16,001 nucleotides of DNA from Deltaproteobacteria bacterium (GCA_019309685.1 JAFDFT010000010.1:1-16001), one strand, 5' to 3'. Counted from the first letter of the stretch, positions 1-7,088 are shown. Program-made: numbers and translations. Notes: generated from the sequence alone by a model not told the origin.

Positions 1-2
1 TG

Positions 3-698
3 TTACCTGAACTTCCCTGTTCCGAACAAAAAATAATTTTTCGTTTTCATTACACTTATATCCCAACCTAAGTCCAAAAGCTTATTCTCCAATTCTTCTG
101 GTTCATAAAAGACCTTTATGATTTCATATTCTCTGCCGTTATTCAGACGCCTTTTAGCAATAGTTTGTGATTTTTTTGGATATTGGTGATCTTTAGCAGC
201 GGAGGCTGGCGCATGAAGCGAGTCAATAAAAAATACGCGGCCTAAAGGATTTAGATATGAACGGATCGAATCCCAGAATGATTCGAATTTTTCGGGGGGA
301 ACATGTGATAGCCAGAAACCAAAAAAAATAAAATCATATTTTTTTTCTGGTTCAAAATTAAAAATATTTGCAATATGATACTGAACCCGATTGTTTTTTA
401 AACGTTCTTTATTTAAAGCGATCGTTTCTTTAGAAGAATCAACGGCCGTTATTTGCGCGGCAAATGGCATTAAAAGTTGAGTCCATAAACCAGTCCCGCA
501 TGCAAGTTCAAGGATAGACCCTTTCGGTTTAGCAGATCTAAGTGCACCTCTTACTTCATCAGCCTCCTTAAACCACCGATGGTTTATATCAGGGCCGCGG
601 TCATACCTTCCCTGCCTGAGAAACCACTCGTCATATTCATTGGCACGGGCTTGATAATATTTTATCTGTTGGTCGATCAACTTATTCGGTTTTGACAT
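3..698 (-). CDS. class I SAM-dependent methyltransferase
   Basis: A 231-residue complete protein that probably transfers a methyl group from S-adenosylmethionine to an unidentified small molecule or other acceptor in the cytoplasm. Motif I of the Rossmann-like fold is clear (ELACGTG, residues 64-70), and an acidic residue ends strand 2 (Asp87 in AVDSS). A YDFIFFGFWLSHVP stretch at 121-134 fits the motif II/post-II region. The N-terminus (YYQARANEYDEWF) resembles small-molecule methyltransferases of the Methyltransf_11/25 type. The ATG at 698 is preceded by AAAGGA that overlaps the stop codon of the upstream transglutaminase-like gene. The 14-nt gap and this shared site imply co-transcription and probable translational coupling as the last gene of a three-gene operon. 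The substrate cannot be read from the sequence. Confidence 0.9.
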   Translation of the reverse strand: MSKPNKLIDQQIKYYQARANEYDEWFLRQGRYDRGPDINHRWFKEADEVRGALRSAKPKGSILELACGTGLWTQLLMPFAAQITAVDSSKETIALNKERLKNNRVQYHIANIFNFEPEKKYDFIFFGFWLSHVPPEKFESFWDSIRSYLNPLGRVFFIDSLHAPASAAKDHQYPKKSQTIAKRRLNNGREYEIIKVFYEPEELENKLLDLGWDISVMKTKNYFLFGTGKFR

Positions 699-712
699 AT
701 ATCGATAATCCT

Positions 713-1381
713 TTAAAATCGAAATGCCTTGTTAACTATATTTATTAAGGACTTAAAGGATAGTAAAGTGAATTTTGCTAAAATTTTAATCAAGACCTTT
801 ATCCAGAAAACGATCCATTCCATGAACAAAGAAAAAGCTTTTAAAAATGATGGATTATACTCCCTTGCCTCATGGGTAAAATAATAAATTTTAATTCCAT
901 CCCATTCAATTGATATTTCGGGTCTATATCGTACCATACTGAGTTTGGGCAGCCTGCTGAAATGGCAGGCAACAGGCTCGCAAATATAATATCGGTTGTT
1001 TCGTTCCAGTGTTACCCATGCGTGGCCTGTGCCGTATCTGCCGGAATATCCGGCTACAAACCTGGCTTTATATCCCATTTTGATCAATTGCCGCCACGCG
1101 TACAACGCAAAATCTTCACAGTCTCCTTTTTGAAGTTTCTCAAATTCTTCAGGCGGAAGCCAATATTCATCTTTGTTGAATTGCTCCTTGTCTGAAATAT
1201 ATGTACATGTTTTAAGAAAACTTCTCAACTCATCTATGTTTTTTAGATCTTTAGTTAATGGGCGGGAAAGGTAGCGGCCGATGGGAAAGGTAGGATGAAA
1301 AACCCGGGATCGTTTTTTGCCGGGCTTTATGGTTTTTCGGCCATGGATGTCGTAGGCTTCAGGTATGATTTCAGATATCAT
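713..1381 (-). CDS. transglutaminase-like cysteine protein
   Basis: A 222-residue protein with a transglutaminase/papain-like core. Cys88 lies in GDCEDFALYAW and His120 in GHAWV. The third position, usually Asp in an Asp-Pro pair, is Glu135 in YYICEPVA. This Cys-His-acid order matches bacterial transglutaminase-like cysteine peptidases, which act as amidases, proteases or transferases, but no substrate is evident. There is no N-terminal signal peptide. Residues about 180-208 form a hydrophobic stretch that may anchor the C-terminus to the membrane or form a packing helix, with a basic tail (NKAFRF) after it. The gene starts 21 nt after the nucleotidase gene and ends 14 nt before the methyltransferase gene. 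No strong Shine-Dalgarno precedes ATG 1381, so expression may rely on coupling. The exact biochemical role is unknown. Confidence 0.75.
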   Translation of the reverse strand: MISEIIPEAYDIHGRKTIKPGKKRSRVFHPTFPIGRYLSRPLTKDLKNIDELRSFLKTCTYISDKEQFNKDEYWLPPEEFEKLQKGDCEDFALYAWRQLIKMGYKARFVAGYSGRYGTGHAWVTLERNNRYYICEPVACHFSRLPKLSMVRYRPEISIEWDGIKIYYFTHEAREYNPSFLKAFSLFMEWIVFWIKVLIKILAKFTLLSFKSLINIVNKAFRF

Positions 1382-1402
1382 GCCAATTGATTGCCGGTAA
1401 TG

Positions 1403-2056
1403 TTAATTTTTAGTTTTATTATGATTGTTCTGTTTTCTTGAAAGAAAGATTTCCATGACCTCGTCCCAGGTATGACATCTGTTTACCAGGCTTGATGCCG
1501 CGTGGTCCTGATATTGAGAATTTCTGTTCCAGGGCCGATCCAGAAGAGCGACCGGGATTTGCATATCTTCTGATAAAAACCTGGCCATATCACTGGAATC
1601 TTCCACAGCAAAACAAAAGTTCATTTTAGCAAGCGCGTCTAAAGATATCGCATTAGAAGGGTAAGCGCCGGGTAATATACGTGAATATTTGTCAACAAAG
1701 AATAGATGATGAAAAGAGATATTGTGTTTTGCTAGCCATTCTTCAGTTAACTGTTTTGAGGAAGGCGGACGTCCGGTGACAATGGCAACTTCATATCCCA
1801 TGGAAATAAACGAATTCATCGATTCAATCGCACCGGCTCTGGGCTGATATTTGGTAATAACTTCAGGAGAATGGGCGATTTGCATAAATCGGTCGAGTTC
1901 TTCTTTGTGCAGATTAAACGATTTGCCAAGATCAAAAGAAGTGATTGCTTCAAAAGGGATGGTTTTGCCAAAATGCTTTTTGAGCAGTGTAGGGTATGTG
2001 ATCGTTGTATCTGAAATCACATCATCAACGTCAATATAGATCCGCCGATCACTCAT
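1403..2056 (-). CDS. HAD-superfamily 5' nucleotidase (NT5C-like)
   Basis: A 217-residue HAD phosphatase of the 5'(3')-deoxyribonucleotidase type (NT5C family), expected to dephosphorylate a nucleotide or related phosphate ester using Mg2+. Motif I is DVDD with nucleophile Asp9 and general acid Asp11. Motif II is Thr94 in AIVTGRP. A VDK at 121-123 is a candidate for the motif III lysine region, and the acidic motif IV is VEDSSD (151-156). A helical cap probably falls between residues 15 and 75, as in class I caps. It is the first gene of the minus-strand operon that continues into the transglutaminase-like and methyltransferase genes. No good ribosome-binding site is visible upstream of ATG 2056. 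The family call is firm, but the substrate is inference and could be a non-nucleotide. Confidence 0.8.
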   Translation of the reverse strand: MSDRRIYIDVDDVISDTTITYPTLLKKHFGKTIPFEAITSFDLGKSFNLHKEELDRFMQIAHSPEVITKYQPRAGAIESMNSFISMGYEVAIVTGRPPSSKQLTEEWLAKHNISFHHLFFVDKYSRILPGAYPSNAISLDALAKMNFCFAVEDSSDMARFLSEDMQIPVALLDRPWNRNSQYQDHAASSLVNRCHTWDEVMEIFLSRKQNNHNKTKN

Positions 2057-2085
2057 TTTAAGAAGTCTCGTGCTTTATTTTATTC

Positions 2086-2222
2086 GTCTTTGCGAGGAAT
2101 CCTGCTGAACCAGGATCACGAAGCAATTTCGCTTTGAATGGCTCTGTTAAGAAATATTCGGTTCGGAAATGACTCTGCAATCAACAGGTCGGAGATTGCT
2201 TCGCTATACTCGCAATGACCGT
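2086..2222. repeat. paired palindromic repeat (TTGCGAG...GAAGCAAT family)
   Basis: Two arms in inverted orientation. The left arm begins GTCTTTGCGAGGAATCC and ends CGAAGCAATTTC (2086-2130), with an internal perfect stem ATCCTG/CAGGAT at 2099-2116. The right arm, GGAGATTGCTTCG to CGCAATGAC (2191-2219), reads on the other strand as GTCATTGCGAG followed by CGAAGCAATCTCC. A similar single unit occurs at 5680-5716. Such TTGCGAG/GAAGCAAT palindromes are, from memory, widely dispersed in many bacterial genomes. It fills the gap between two minus-strand operons and could act as a transcript-stabilising or terminating hairpin. Confidence 0.65.
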
Positions 2223-2277
2223 GAAGCCAATATGCAAAATGAAAAACATTATATTAGGGTTTATTGCTAAGAGTCAA

Positions 2278-3120
2278 TTACGGCAGCCCTACGCCGGGAA
2301 TGTCCACGCGAACCGTCTCGATCCTGCCGCTGGGCTCCTCCGGCATTTCACTGGGAACGTTGTTTGCGGTTAGTACAAACAAGGTTTGCCGGTCTGGACC
2401 TCCCAGCATACAGGCAAATGCCTGGGTGGCTACTTTTATCCTATCCGTGACCTCACCGCCTTGTTTAACCCGCAATGCTTCAGCGCTGGTGGGCGAAGCC
2501 ACCCAGATCGCGCTTTCGGCATCAAGGCAAATCCCATCCGGTACGGCATTTTCAAGCGCAGCCCATACCCTGCGATTCGAAAGCGAACCATCCGGTTCAA
2601 TATCAAACGCGGTCAGTCTGGAGCCGTATGTTTCACCCACTATGAGTGTTTTGCCGTCAGGCGTGATCACTGATCCGTTGGGAAAGGCCATTTCCGTGGC
2701 TACAATACGCGCGTCACCATCCGGAGTGACCAGAATGATCTCCGCTTTTTTAAACGGTGCACTAAGAGCAAGTTCAAACCCGAAATTTCCAATATAGGCT
2801 CTGCCTTGGTTATCTACAACCATATCATTGCAGTGGCATGAAGCCAGATTATATAAATCGGCCACTTCCGTTAACCCATCCGGATCGAGGCGAAGTAGTT
2901 TTCGATCGACCATGGACACAATGAGTAAGCGGCCATCGGGCAGCCACCCAAGACCTGAGGGCTGATTGGGGACATGCACAATTTTTTCAACAATACCTTC
3001 AAGATCAACAGTCATTACCTGTTGAGCGCCCATGTCTGAAAACCAGAGTTTATTGTCATGCCATCTCGGGCCTTCCGGAAAGATAAGTCCTTCAAGTAAA
3101 ACCGTTGTCTTTTTTTTCAT
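2278..3120 (-). CDS. SMP-30/gluconolactonase-like sugar lactone hydrolase
   Basis: A 280-residue six-bladed beta-propeller of the SMP-30/gluconolactonase/LRE family, expected to open a lactone ring with a divalent metal. Counting from ATG 3120, likely metal and active-site residues are Glu16 (FPEGPRW), Asn98 (CHCNDMVVD), Asn148 (AFPNGSVI) and Asp195 (VPDGICLD), in the usual family order. Blade repeats of the PDG type recur (LPDGRLL, TPDGDAR, TPDGKTL). The open frame extends to a GTG at 3147, but a CGGAGGA lies at 3124-3130 just before tandem ATGs at 3123 and 3120, so I start at 3120. It follows the SDR gene by about 30 nt, and the pair could oxidise a sugar or alcohol to a lactone and then hydrolyse it. 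The substrate is not identifiable. Confidence 0.88.
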   Translation of the reverse strand: MKKKTTVLLEGLIFPEGPRWHDNKLWFSDMGAQQVMTVDLEGIVEKIVHVPNQPSGLGWLPDGRLLIVSMVDRKLLRLDPDGLTEVADLYNLASCHCNDMVVDNQGRAYIGNFGFELALSAPFKKAEIILVTPDGDARIVATEMAFPNGSVITPDGKTLIVGETYGSRLTAFDIEPDGSLSNRRVWAALENAVPDGICLDAESAIWVASPTSAEALRVKQGGEVTDRIKVATQAFACMLGGPDRQTLFVLTANNVPSEMPEEPSGRIETVRVDIPGVGLP

Positions 3121-3123
3121 CAT

Positions 3124-3130
3124 TCCTCCG
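3124..3130 (-). promoter_or_regulatory. ribosome-binding site of the SMP-30 gene
   Basis: CGGAGGA on the minus strand, immediately before two consecutive ATG codons. It lies inside the longer open frame that begins at GTG 3147, so it decides in favour of the internal ATG start at 3120 (or 3123). Confidence 0.7.
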
Positions 3131-3150
3131 TGCAATTGATTGGCCACCGT

Positions 3151-3939
3151 TTATCGCCGTGCAAGGGGCACCTGGTTTAAATGAAACCCGCCGTCAATAA
3201 TCAGGGTCTCACCTGTGGTTATCGAAGCTCCGCTGATAAAATATAAAATTGCTTCCGCGACAATTTCAGGTGTAGCGGTTGCTCCAAGGGGTGAACCGTC
3301 TTCAACGTACTTCTTAATCATTTCATAGTTTTCTTTTCCGTGGCCTTCCATAAGCCAACGGCTTTGAATAAATCCAGGGCACACGGCGTTTACGCGGATT
3401 TCAGGGCCCAGAACTCTGGCTAGAGAAAGCGTCATGGTAACCAGCGCCCCCTTGGAAGCGGCGTAGGCAATACTGCTTCCGATACCGGTCAGCGCCGCGG
3501 TTGACGCGACATTAACGATAGCCCCGTTACCTGTTTTTTTCATGTGCGGCGCAATCGCGCGTGTCATTTGGTATGGACCAATAACATTCACACCGTAAAT
3601 TCGAGTAAAATCCTCATGGGTCAGCCCGTCCAGGTTGTGATGATTACAAAATTTGGTTGTGCCCGCGTTGTTTACCAGGGCGTCGATCCTGCTCCATTTT
3701 TCCATGGCTGCCTCGGTCATCCTCCGGCAGTCGTCATCTTTGGATACATCCGCCTGGCACAGCAGGACTTCTGAACCTTTTTCCTCACACGCGGCAGCGG
3801 TTTCTTTTGCTTCTTTTTCGCTTTTAGAATAATTGATGACAACATGGCATCCTTTTTCAGCGAGAAGCAGCGCTGTTGCGGCGCCAACACCGGTGGCGGA
3901 TCCGGTTATAATCGCAACGTTTCCTTTTAATTTATCCAT
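3151..3939 (-). CDS. short-chain dehydrogenase/reductase (SDR, FabG-like)
   Basis: A 262-residue classical SDR, a cytoplasmic NAD(P)-dependent oxidoreductase. The nucleotide-binding glycine motif is TGSATGVG (12-19), the NNAG motif is at 90-93, and the catalytic set is Asn118, Ser146, Tyr159 and Lys163 (YAASK). The segment after strand 2 (VVINYSKSEKEA) lacks the acidic residue typical of NAD-specific members and looks compatible with NADP. C-terminal PGF (188-190) and DGGF (249-252) are typical of FabG/glucose-dehydrogenase-like enzymes. The ATG at 3939 has a good AAGGAGT about 8 nt upstream. The lactonase gene follows within 30 nt, consistent with an oxidation-then-lactone-opening pathway. 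A role in fatty acid synthesis is less likely given that partner. Confidence 0.92.
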   Translation of the reverse strand: MDKLKGNVAIITGSATGVGAATALLLAEKGCHVVINYSKSEKEAKETAAACEEKGSEVLLCQADVSKDDDCRRMTEAAMEKWSRIDALVNNAGTTKFCNHHNLDGLTHEDFTRIYGVNVIGPYQMTRAIAPHMKKTGNGAIVNVASTAALTGIGSSIAYAASKGALVTMTLSLARVLGPEIRVNAVCPGFIQSRWLMEGHGKENYEMIKKYVEDGSPLGATATPEIVAEAILYFISGASITTGETLIIDGGFHLNQVPLARR

Positions 3940-4117
3940 AGTATAAACTCCTTATTTTTTGTGAAATACACTTGTTTGAAAGTTGAAAAGATCTTCATTA
4001 GTGAGATAACGAAGAATATTACATGATTAAGGGAAAAAAGGTGGGCCAATATGTTTTTTTTAGTAATCGGAGAATCTATATGTGCTATTTTCGTATGAAT
4101 GGTAATACTGTAATGCA

Positions 4118-4258
4118 CTACTTTTTAAGATCTTTTATGTCTTTGCTGCCGCAATCAGGGCAGTAAATGCCCTCCTTGGCATCATCATTATGGTTTAAAA
4201 GATCAAGCTTTTTACCTTGCCAACCGCATTCGCTACATTCGATCTCAAAATCACTCAT
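4118..4258 (-). CDS. small zinc-ribbon protein
   Basis: A 46-residue open frame from ATG 4258 to TAG. Two CxxC knuckles are present: Cys8/Cys11 in ECSECGW and Cys33/Cys36 in YCPDCGS, separated by 21 residues. This fits a small zinc ribbon like those found as stand-alone regulators or as zinc-binding subunits. The rest is charged (N-terminal SDFEIE, C-terminal KDIKDLKK), with no membrane segment. No strong Shine-Dalgarno is visible, only a weak TTGGA upstream. The spacing and motif quality make chance unlikely, but function is unknown. It lies about 180 bp upstream of the SDR start on the same strand and might share its promoter. Confidence 0.7.
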   Translation of the reverse strand: MSDFEIECSECGWQGKKLDLLNHNDDAKEGIYCPDCGSKDIKDLKK

Positions 4259-4424
4259 CGTATAGTCCAATAGTTCAAATTATTCTTGATAGAGCTTTGA
4301 AAAACACAATGTCCTATAAATCCCTATCCTATTTTAGAAGCATTTTCAATAATTTTTCTTTTTATGTGAAACCCGTTAAATATTAAAAGCTTGGAAGTAT
4401 TAGTAAATCCGTAAAAATTGGTTC

Positions 4425-4446
4425 TTCTCCCAATTAATTGGGAGAA
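4425..4446. repeat. perfect 22-bp palindrome
   Basis: TTCTCCCAATT is followed directly by its reverse complement AATTGGGAGAA. It lies just outside the left inverted repeat of the S23/IVP relic. It may be a terminator-like hairpin for the relic or a protein-binding site. On the minus strand a T-run follows within about 10 nt. Confidence 0.6.
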
Positions 4447-4790
4447 AGGGCCCAGGGATTCTAGGATTCAAGGATCCAAGTGTTTGTTTTCAAGTAATTT
4501 TATTAAAGGCTTAAGCATCCTTCTCCCCGATAATATTTTGAAATTCTGATATATTTTCATTCCTTAAATAGCTCAGATCACTAAATAACAATAGCTGCGT
4601 CTCTAATTCACATGTTGAACCATAAGCTATATATAGAAACCTTATAAACCTCTAAACATAACTGACAAAACTATTGCCAAACTTTTAATTCTTTATAGGT
4701 TTTAAGCATTTCACTCGAACCCTTGAATCTTTGGCCCCTAGAATCCTTTTAGGATGATCGACTCTTTTGGAGAGGATTCAAAATATTTAA
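4447..4790. repeat. inverted-repeat-bounded cassette carrying an S23/IVP relic
   Basis: Left end (about 4448-4482): GGGCCCAGGGATTC then AAGGATCCAAGTG. Right end (about 4711-4739, read on the minus strand): GGGGCCAAAGATTC then AAGGGTTCGAGTG. The two ends align apart from an 8-nt insertion in the left copy. They tightly bracket the decayed four-helix-bundle gene. The right flank continues to about 4790 with ATCCTTTTAGGATGATCG and CTCTTTTGGAGAGGATTC, a module that recurs at 8754-8852. The arrangement suggests a small non-autonomous mobile cassette. No transposase or clear target duplication was found. Confidence 0.55.
4511..4709 (-). pseudogene. decayed four-helix-bundle (S23/IVP) gene
   Basis: On the minus strand ATG 4709 opens with MLKTYKELKVWQ, the characteristic start of S23 intervening-sequence/four-helix-bundle proteins. 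A TAG follows at 4671-4673, then a readable FCQLCLEVYK. The frame shifts near 4641, and the C-terminal helix follows as RFLYIAYGSTCELETQLLL, FSDLSYLRNE and FQNIIGEKDA before TAA at 4511. A further shift would add RMLKPLIKLLENKHLDP, ending at 4468. The family's central segment (the conserved arginine-rich, NIAEG-type region, about 35 residues) is missing. This is therefore an internally deleted, nonsense- and frameshift-bearing relic. Intact relatives occur inside 23S rRNA genes or scattered on chromosomes, and their function is uncertain. Confidence 0.75.
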
Positions 4791-4880
4791 TTGATAATCT
4801 AATCTTAACAGCTGACGTATTGTTTTTAACACAAAACCTGTGCTACATGACATTAAACTATGCTTTCAGGGAGTGTCTAA

Positions 4881-5627
4881 ATGAATATTTTTAAATTCTG
4901 GCTGAAGATGGTCACTGCGTTTGCCGTAATGCTGAGCGCTACCGCGGTATGCAACATTATCGTGCTTGTTCTCTTTCCCTTTCGAAAAAAAATCGGGCCG
5001 AAACTCATGCAGCCGATTGCAAAAATGGTGCTTCTGATTTTCAGAATCAAGGTCAACCTGGATCATATGCCTGATATATTAAAAAATAATCATAAAGGGG
5101 TGCTGATCATTTCCAATCATTGCTGTTCGCTTGATATTCCCATTCTGGCAGCCACATTCGGCTCTTTATTTGTAAGTAAGATGAGTGTTTTGTATTGGCC
5201 CATGATCGGTACATTTGCCCGGCTTTCAGGTGTAATTTTTTTAAGAAGAGATAAAATGGGAGAGCGGTTGTCAATGATTCGAAATCTTGCAAGACATATT
5301 GAGCCGGGTATGGTCATAGGCGTTTTTCCTCAGGGAACCACTGCATCAAATAAAACCCGCCTTCCGTTTTTCGCCGGTGTGTTTAAAGTTGTTGAATTAA
5401 ATCCAAATATTTCAATGCTGCCCATATCGCTCGATTATGAAAATAATGATCAAATCGCGTGGGAAAACGAACCCCTTTACGACAATACCATGAGAATTTG
5501 TGCATTTAATAGAATTAATGTCAACATTACCGCGCACCCTGTGTTAACCATTCAGGATTTTGTTGAGAACGGTGCGAGAAATGTTTCAAAGACGGTGGAA
5601 CAAACTGTACTGTCAGCGTTGAGGTGA
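4881..5627 (+). CDS. PlsC-type 1-acyl-glycerol-3-phosphate acyltransferase family protein
   Basis: A 248-residue membrane-associated acyltransferase of the PlsC/LPLAT family, expected to move an acyl chain onto a lysophospholipid or related acceptor. The catalytic H-x4-D motif is His80 to Asp85 (NHCCSLD). Motif II is FLRRDK at 120-125. Motif III is FPQGT at 149-153, where the usual FPEGT glutamate is Gln150. Motif IV is probably MLPISL (179-184). Residues about 8-33 are hydrophobic and likely form an N-terminal membrane segment. ATG 4881 has a CAGGGAGTG upstream at suitable spacing. It is the only plus-strand gene in this part of the window and converges on the MFS gene. The missing glutamate may alter acceptor preference. 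Whether the enzyme makes phosphatidic acid cannot be decided. Confidence 0.88.
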   Translation: MNIFKFWLKMVTAFAVMLSATAVCNIIVLVLFPFRKKIGPKLMQPIAKMVLLIFRIKVNLDHMPDILKNNHKGVLIISNHCCSLDIPILAATFGSLFVSKMSVLYWPMIGTFARLSGVIFLRRDKMGERLSMIRNLARHIEPGMVIGVFPQGTTASNKTRLPFFAGVFKVVELNPNISMLPISLDYENNDQIAWENEPLYDNTMRICAFNRINVNITAHPVLTIQDFVENGARNVSKTVEQTVLSALR

Positions 5628-5679
5628 GGATGGATGATAAATAGTATAATGTTTCTTTAATTAATGTATCGGTTTTACA

Positions 5680-5716
5680 GTCTTTGCGAGCGCAGCGCGT
5701 CGCCTTGCTCCTCTCT
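5680..5716. repeat. single copy of the TTGCGAG palindromic repeat
   Basis: GTCTTTGCGAGCGCAGCG followed by CGTCGCCTTGCTCCTCTC resembles the unit seen at 2086-2222 (GTCTTTGCGAG...GAAGCAAT). It sits between the convergent acyltransferase and MFS genes, where a bidirectional terminator would be expected. Internal symmetry is weak (GCGA/TCGC stem only). Confidence 0.45.
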
Positions 5717-5760
5717 ATGACAGAGAAAAACAAAAAATAAATTGAAGAACGAAGTGAAAG

Positions 5761-5901
5761 TTAAGCTGATATTTTTATCGGGAGCCTTTTTGGCCGGGCA
5801 AAAAGTATCAAAAAGCCCGCGAAAATACATAACACTACGGTCAGCATAAAAGCGCTGTTGTATGATCCTGTTGTGTCAAAAAGATAGCCGGCCAATACGG
5901 G
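5761..5901 (-). pseudogene. C-terminal part of the MFS transporter beyond an in-frame TGA
   Basis: Reading on past the TGA at 5902-5904 in the same frame gives 46 codons to TAA at 5761-5763. The first residues are PVLAGYLFDTTGSYNSAF, followed by a hydrophobic segment (MLTVVLCIFAGFLILFA) and a basic tail (RPKRLPIKISA). This is what the end of an MCT/OFA-like carrier should look like: the end of TM11, a loop and TM12. With the interrupting codon the full protein would be 424 residues, normal for the family. It is either a nonsense-mutated gene, a recoded codon, or a sequence error. Confidence 0.8.
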
Positions 5902-7035
5902 TCAGATTGCTCCGGCCAGCATAGTAATGGGTGACATAGAGCCCTGAATTTTTCCAAGATCCTTTCTCCCGAAATATTGCGCACGGATAGCAGGCATCAA
6001 CGGAACATTTGCTCCGAAACCAACGCCAAAAAAAGCGATAAAAAGATAAACGGTTTTCATTTCCCGCGCATTCGTCAAAATAACCACGCCCGCTGCCATT
6101 AAGAAATAGGCAACCATCAGCAGATATCGCTTATCTATGTAATCCCCTAAATATCCAAATGAAAGTCTTCCCGCGATGCTGACGACAGTCAAAAGCCCGA
6201 TGCTAAACGCAGCCGTGGTCATTGAGATACCCACATCCGTAAGGAAGGGTATCGCGTGCACAAACACAGTGGAATGTGTGATGCTCATACAAAAAAAGCA
6301 CAGGGCTAGAACCCAGAAAGATGAAGATCGCAGAGCCTGCTTTAACGTATAGTCTGTTTGCCCGGAAGAGTCGTATAATTCTTCATTTGATTTATTAGCA
6401 CCAGTGTCTGCCCTGCCATTAGTATCCAAGGGATCTCCATCCGGAGCCATGCCCATTTCAGCGGGACTGTTTTTAACCACAAACGAAAGGGGTATCACAA
6501 CGACCCATATCGTAATTCCGATGATCAGAAAGGTCACGCGCCAGCCTAAACCTGCAATCAATGCTGCGACCGAAGGCGCGCAAACAAGTCCGCCCAAGCC
6601 AGCGCCAACCGCTAAAAGCGCAAGGGCCATCGAAAGTTTTTTGGAAAACCACTGAGCGGTAACAGTAAATGCGGGAATATACAGCATTGCACTCATGCCG
6701 ATAGACAGGATAATTCCGTAAAACAGGTAAAACCCAAGCAAGGAATTCACAAAAAACATCATGGCGAAACCTAAACCAGATACGATTCCGCCAAATAAAA
6801 TGACGATACGCGCGCCATATTTATCAACAGCCCAGCCAACAACCGGTCCGGCCACACCGCCCTCAATACTTCTCAAGGATGCCGCTCCGGAAGTTAACGC
6901 CCGGGTCCATCCGAACTCTATCATCATTGGTTTGAAAAACACACCAAAGCTGTAAAGCCATGTCCCGAATCCGAGCATGCAGATAATGTTTGTGGCCAGG
7001 ACAACCCACCAGCCGTAAAATATTTTTTTCTTCAT
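5902..7035 (-). CDS. MFS transporter (MCT/OFA-like), ended early by TGA
   Basis: A 377-residue major facilitator superfamily carrier of the monocarboxylate/oxalate-formate antiporter-like type, an inner-membrane secondary transporter probably for organic anions. The N-terminus FYGWWVV is a hallmark of this group. The loop 2-3 motif is DKYGAR (71-76). A long polar central loop (about residues 191-231, including MAPDGDP) separates the two six-helix halves. Helices 1-10 are recognisable. The frame ends inside the helix-11 GPxxAGYxxD region at a TGA (5902-5904) where relatives carry Gly. The remainder, including TM12, is encoded in frame downstream. As translated the protein is probably non-functional unless the codon is read through. 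It follows the acyl-CoA ligase gene after about 160 bp on the same strand, suggesting uptake of an acid that the ligase could activate. Confidence 0.85.
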   Translation of the reverse strand: MKKKIFYGWWVVLATNIICMLGFGTWLYSFGVFFKPMMIEFGWTRALTSGAASLRSIEGGVAGPVVGWAVDKYGARIVILFGGIVSGLGFAMMFFVNSLLGFYLFYGIILSIGMSAMLYIPAFTVTAQWFSKKLSMALALLAVGAGLGGLVCAPSVAALIAGLGWRVTFLIIGITIWVVVIPLSFVVKNSPAEMGMAPDGDPLDTNGRADTGANKSNEELYDSSGQTDYTLKQALRSSSFWVLALCFFCMSITHSTVFVHAIPFLTDVGISMTTAAFSIGLLTVVSIAGRLSFGYLGDYIDKRYLLMVAYFLMAAGVVILTNAREMKTVYLFIAFFGVGFGANVPLMPAIRAQYFGRKDLGKIQGSMSPITMLAGAI

Positions 7036-7088
7036 TCTTATTTAATCACTCTGTTAAGTACATTTTACGATCAATTCTTCAATGCAAA

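Noticed and set aside
3927..4118. 63-residue minus-strand open frame before the SDR gene
   Set aside because: Composition is low-complexity with no recognisable motif, no ribosome-binding site, and it overlaps the SDR start. The zinc-ribbon frame next to it is more convincing.
5840..5905. selenocysteine at the TGA of the MFS gene as a firm call
   Set aside because: No convincing SECIS hairpin was seen just downstream, and relatives have Gly, so a nonsense change or sequence error is simpler.
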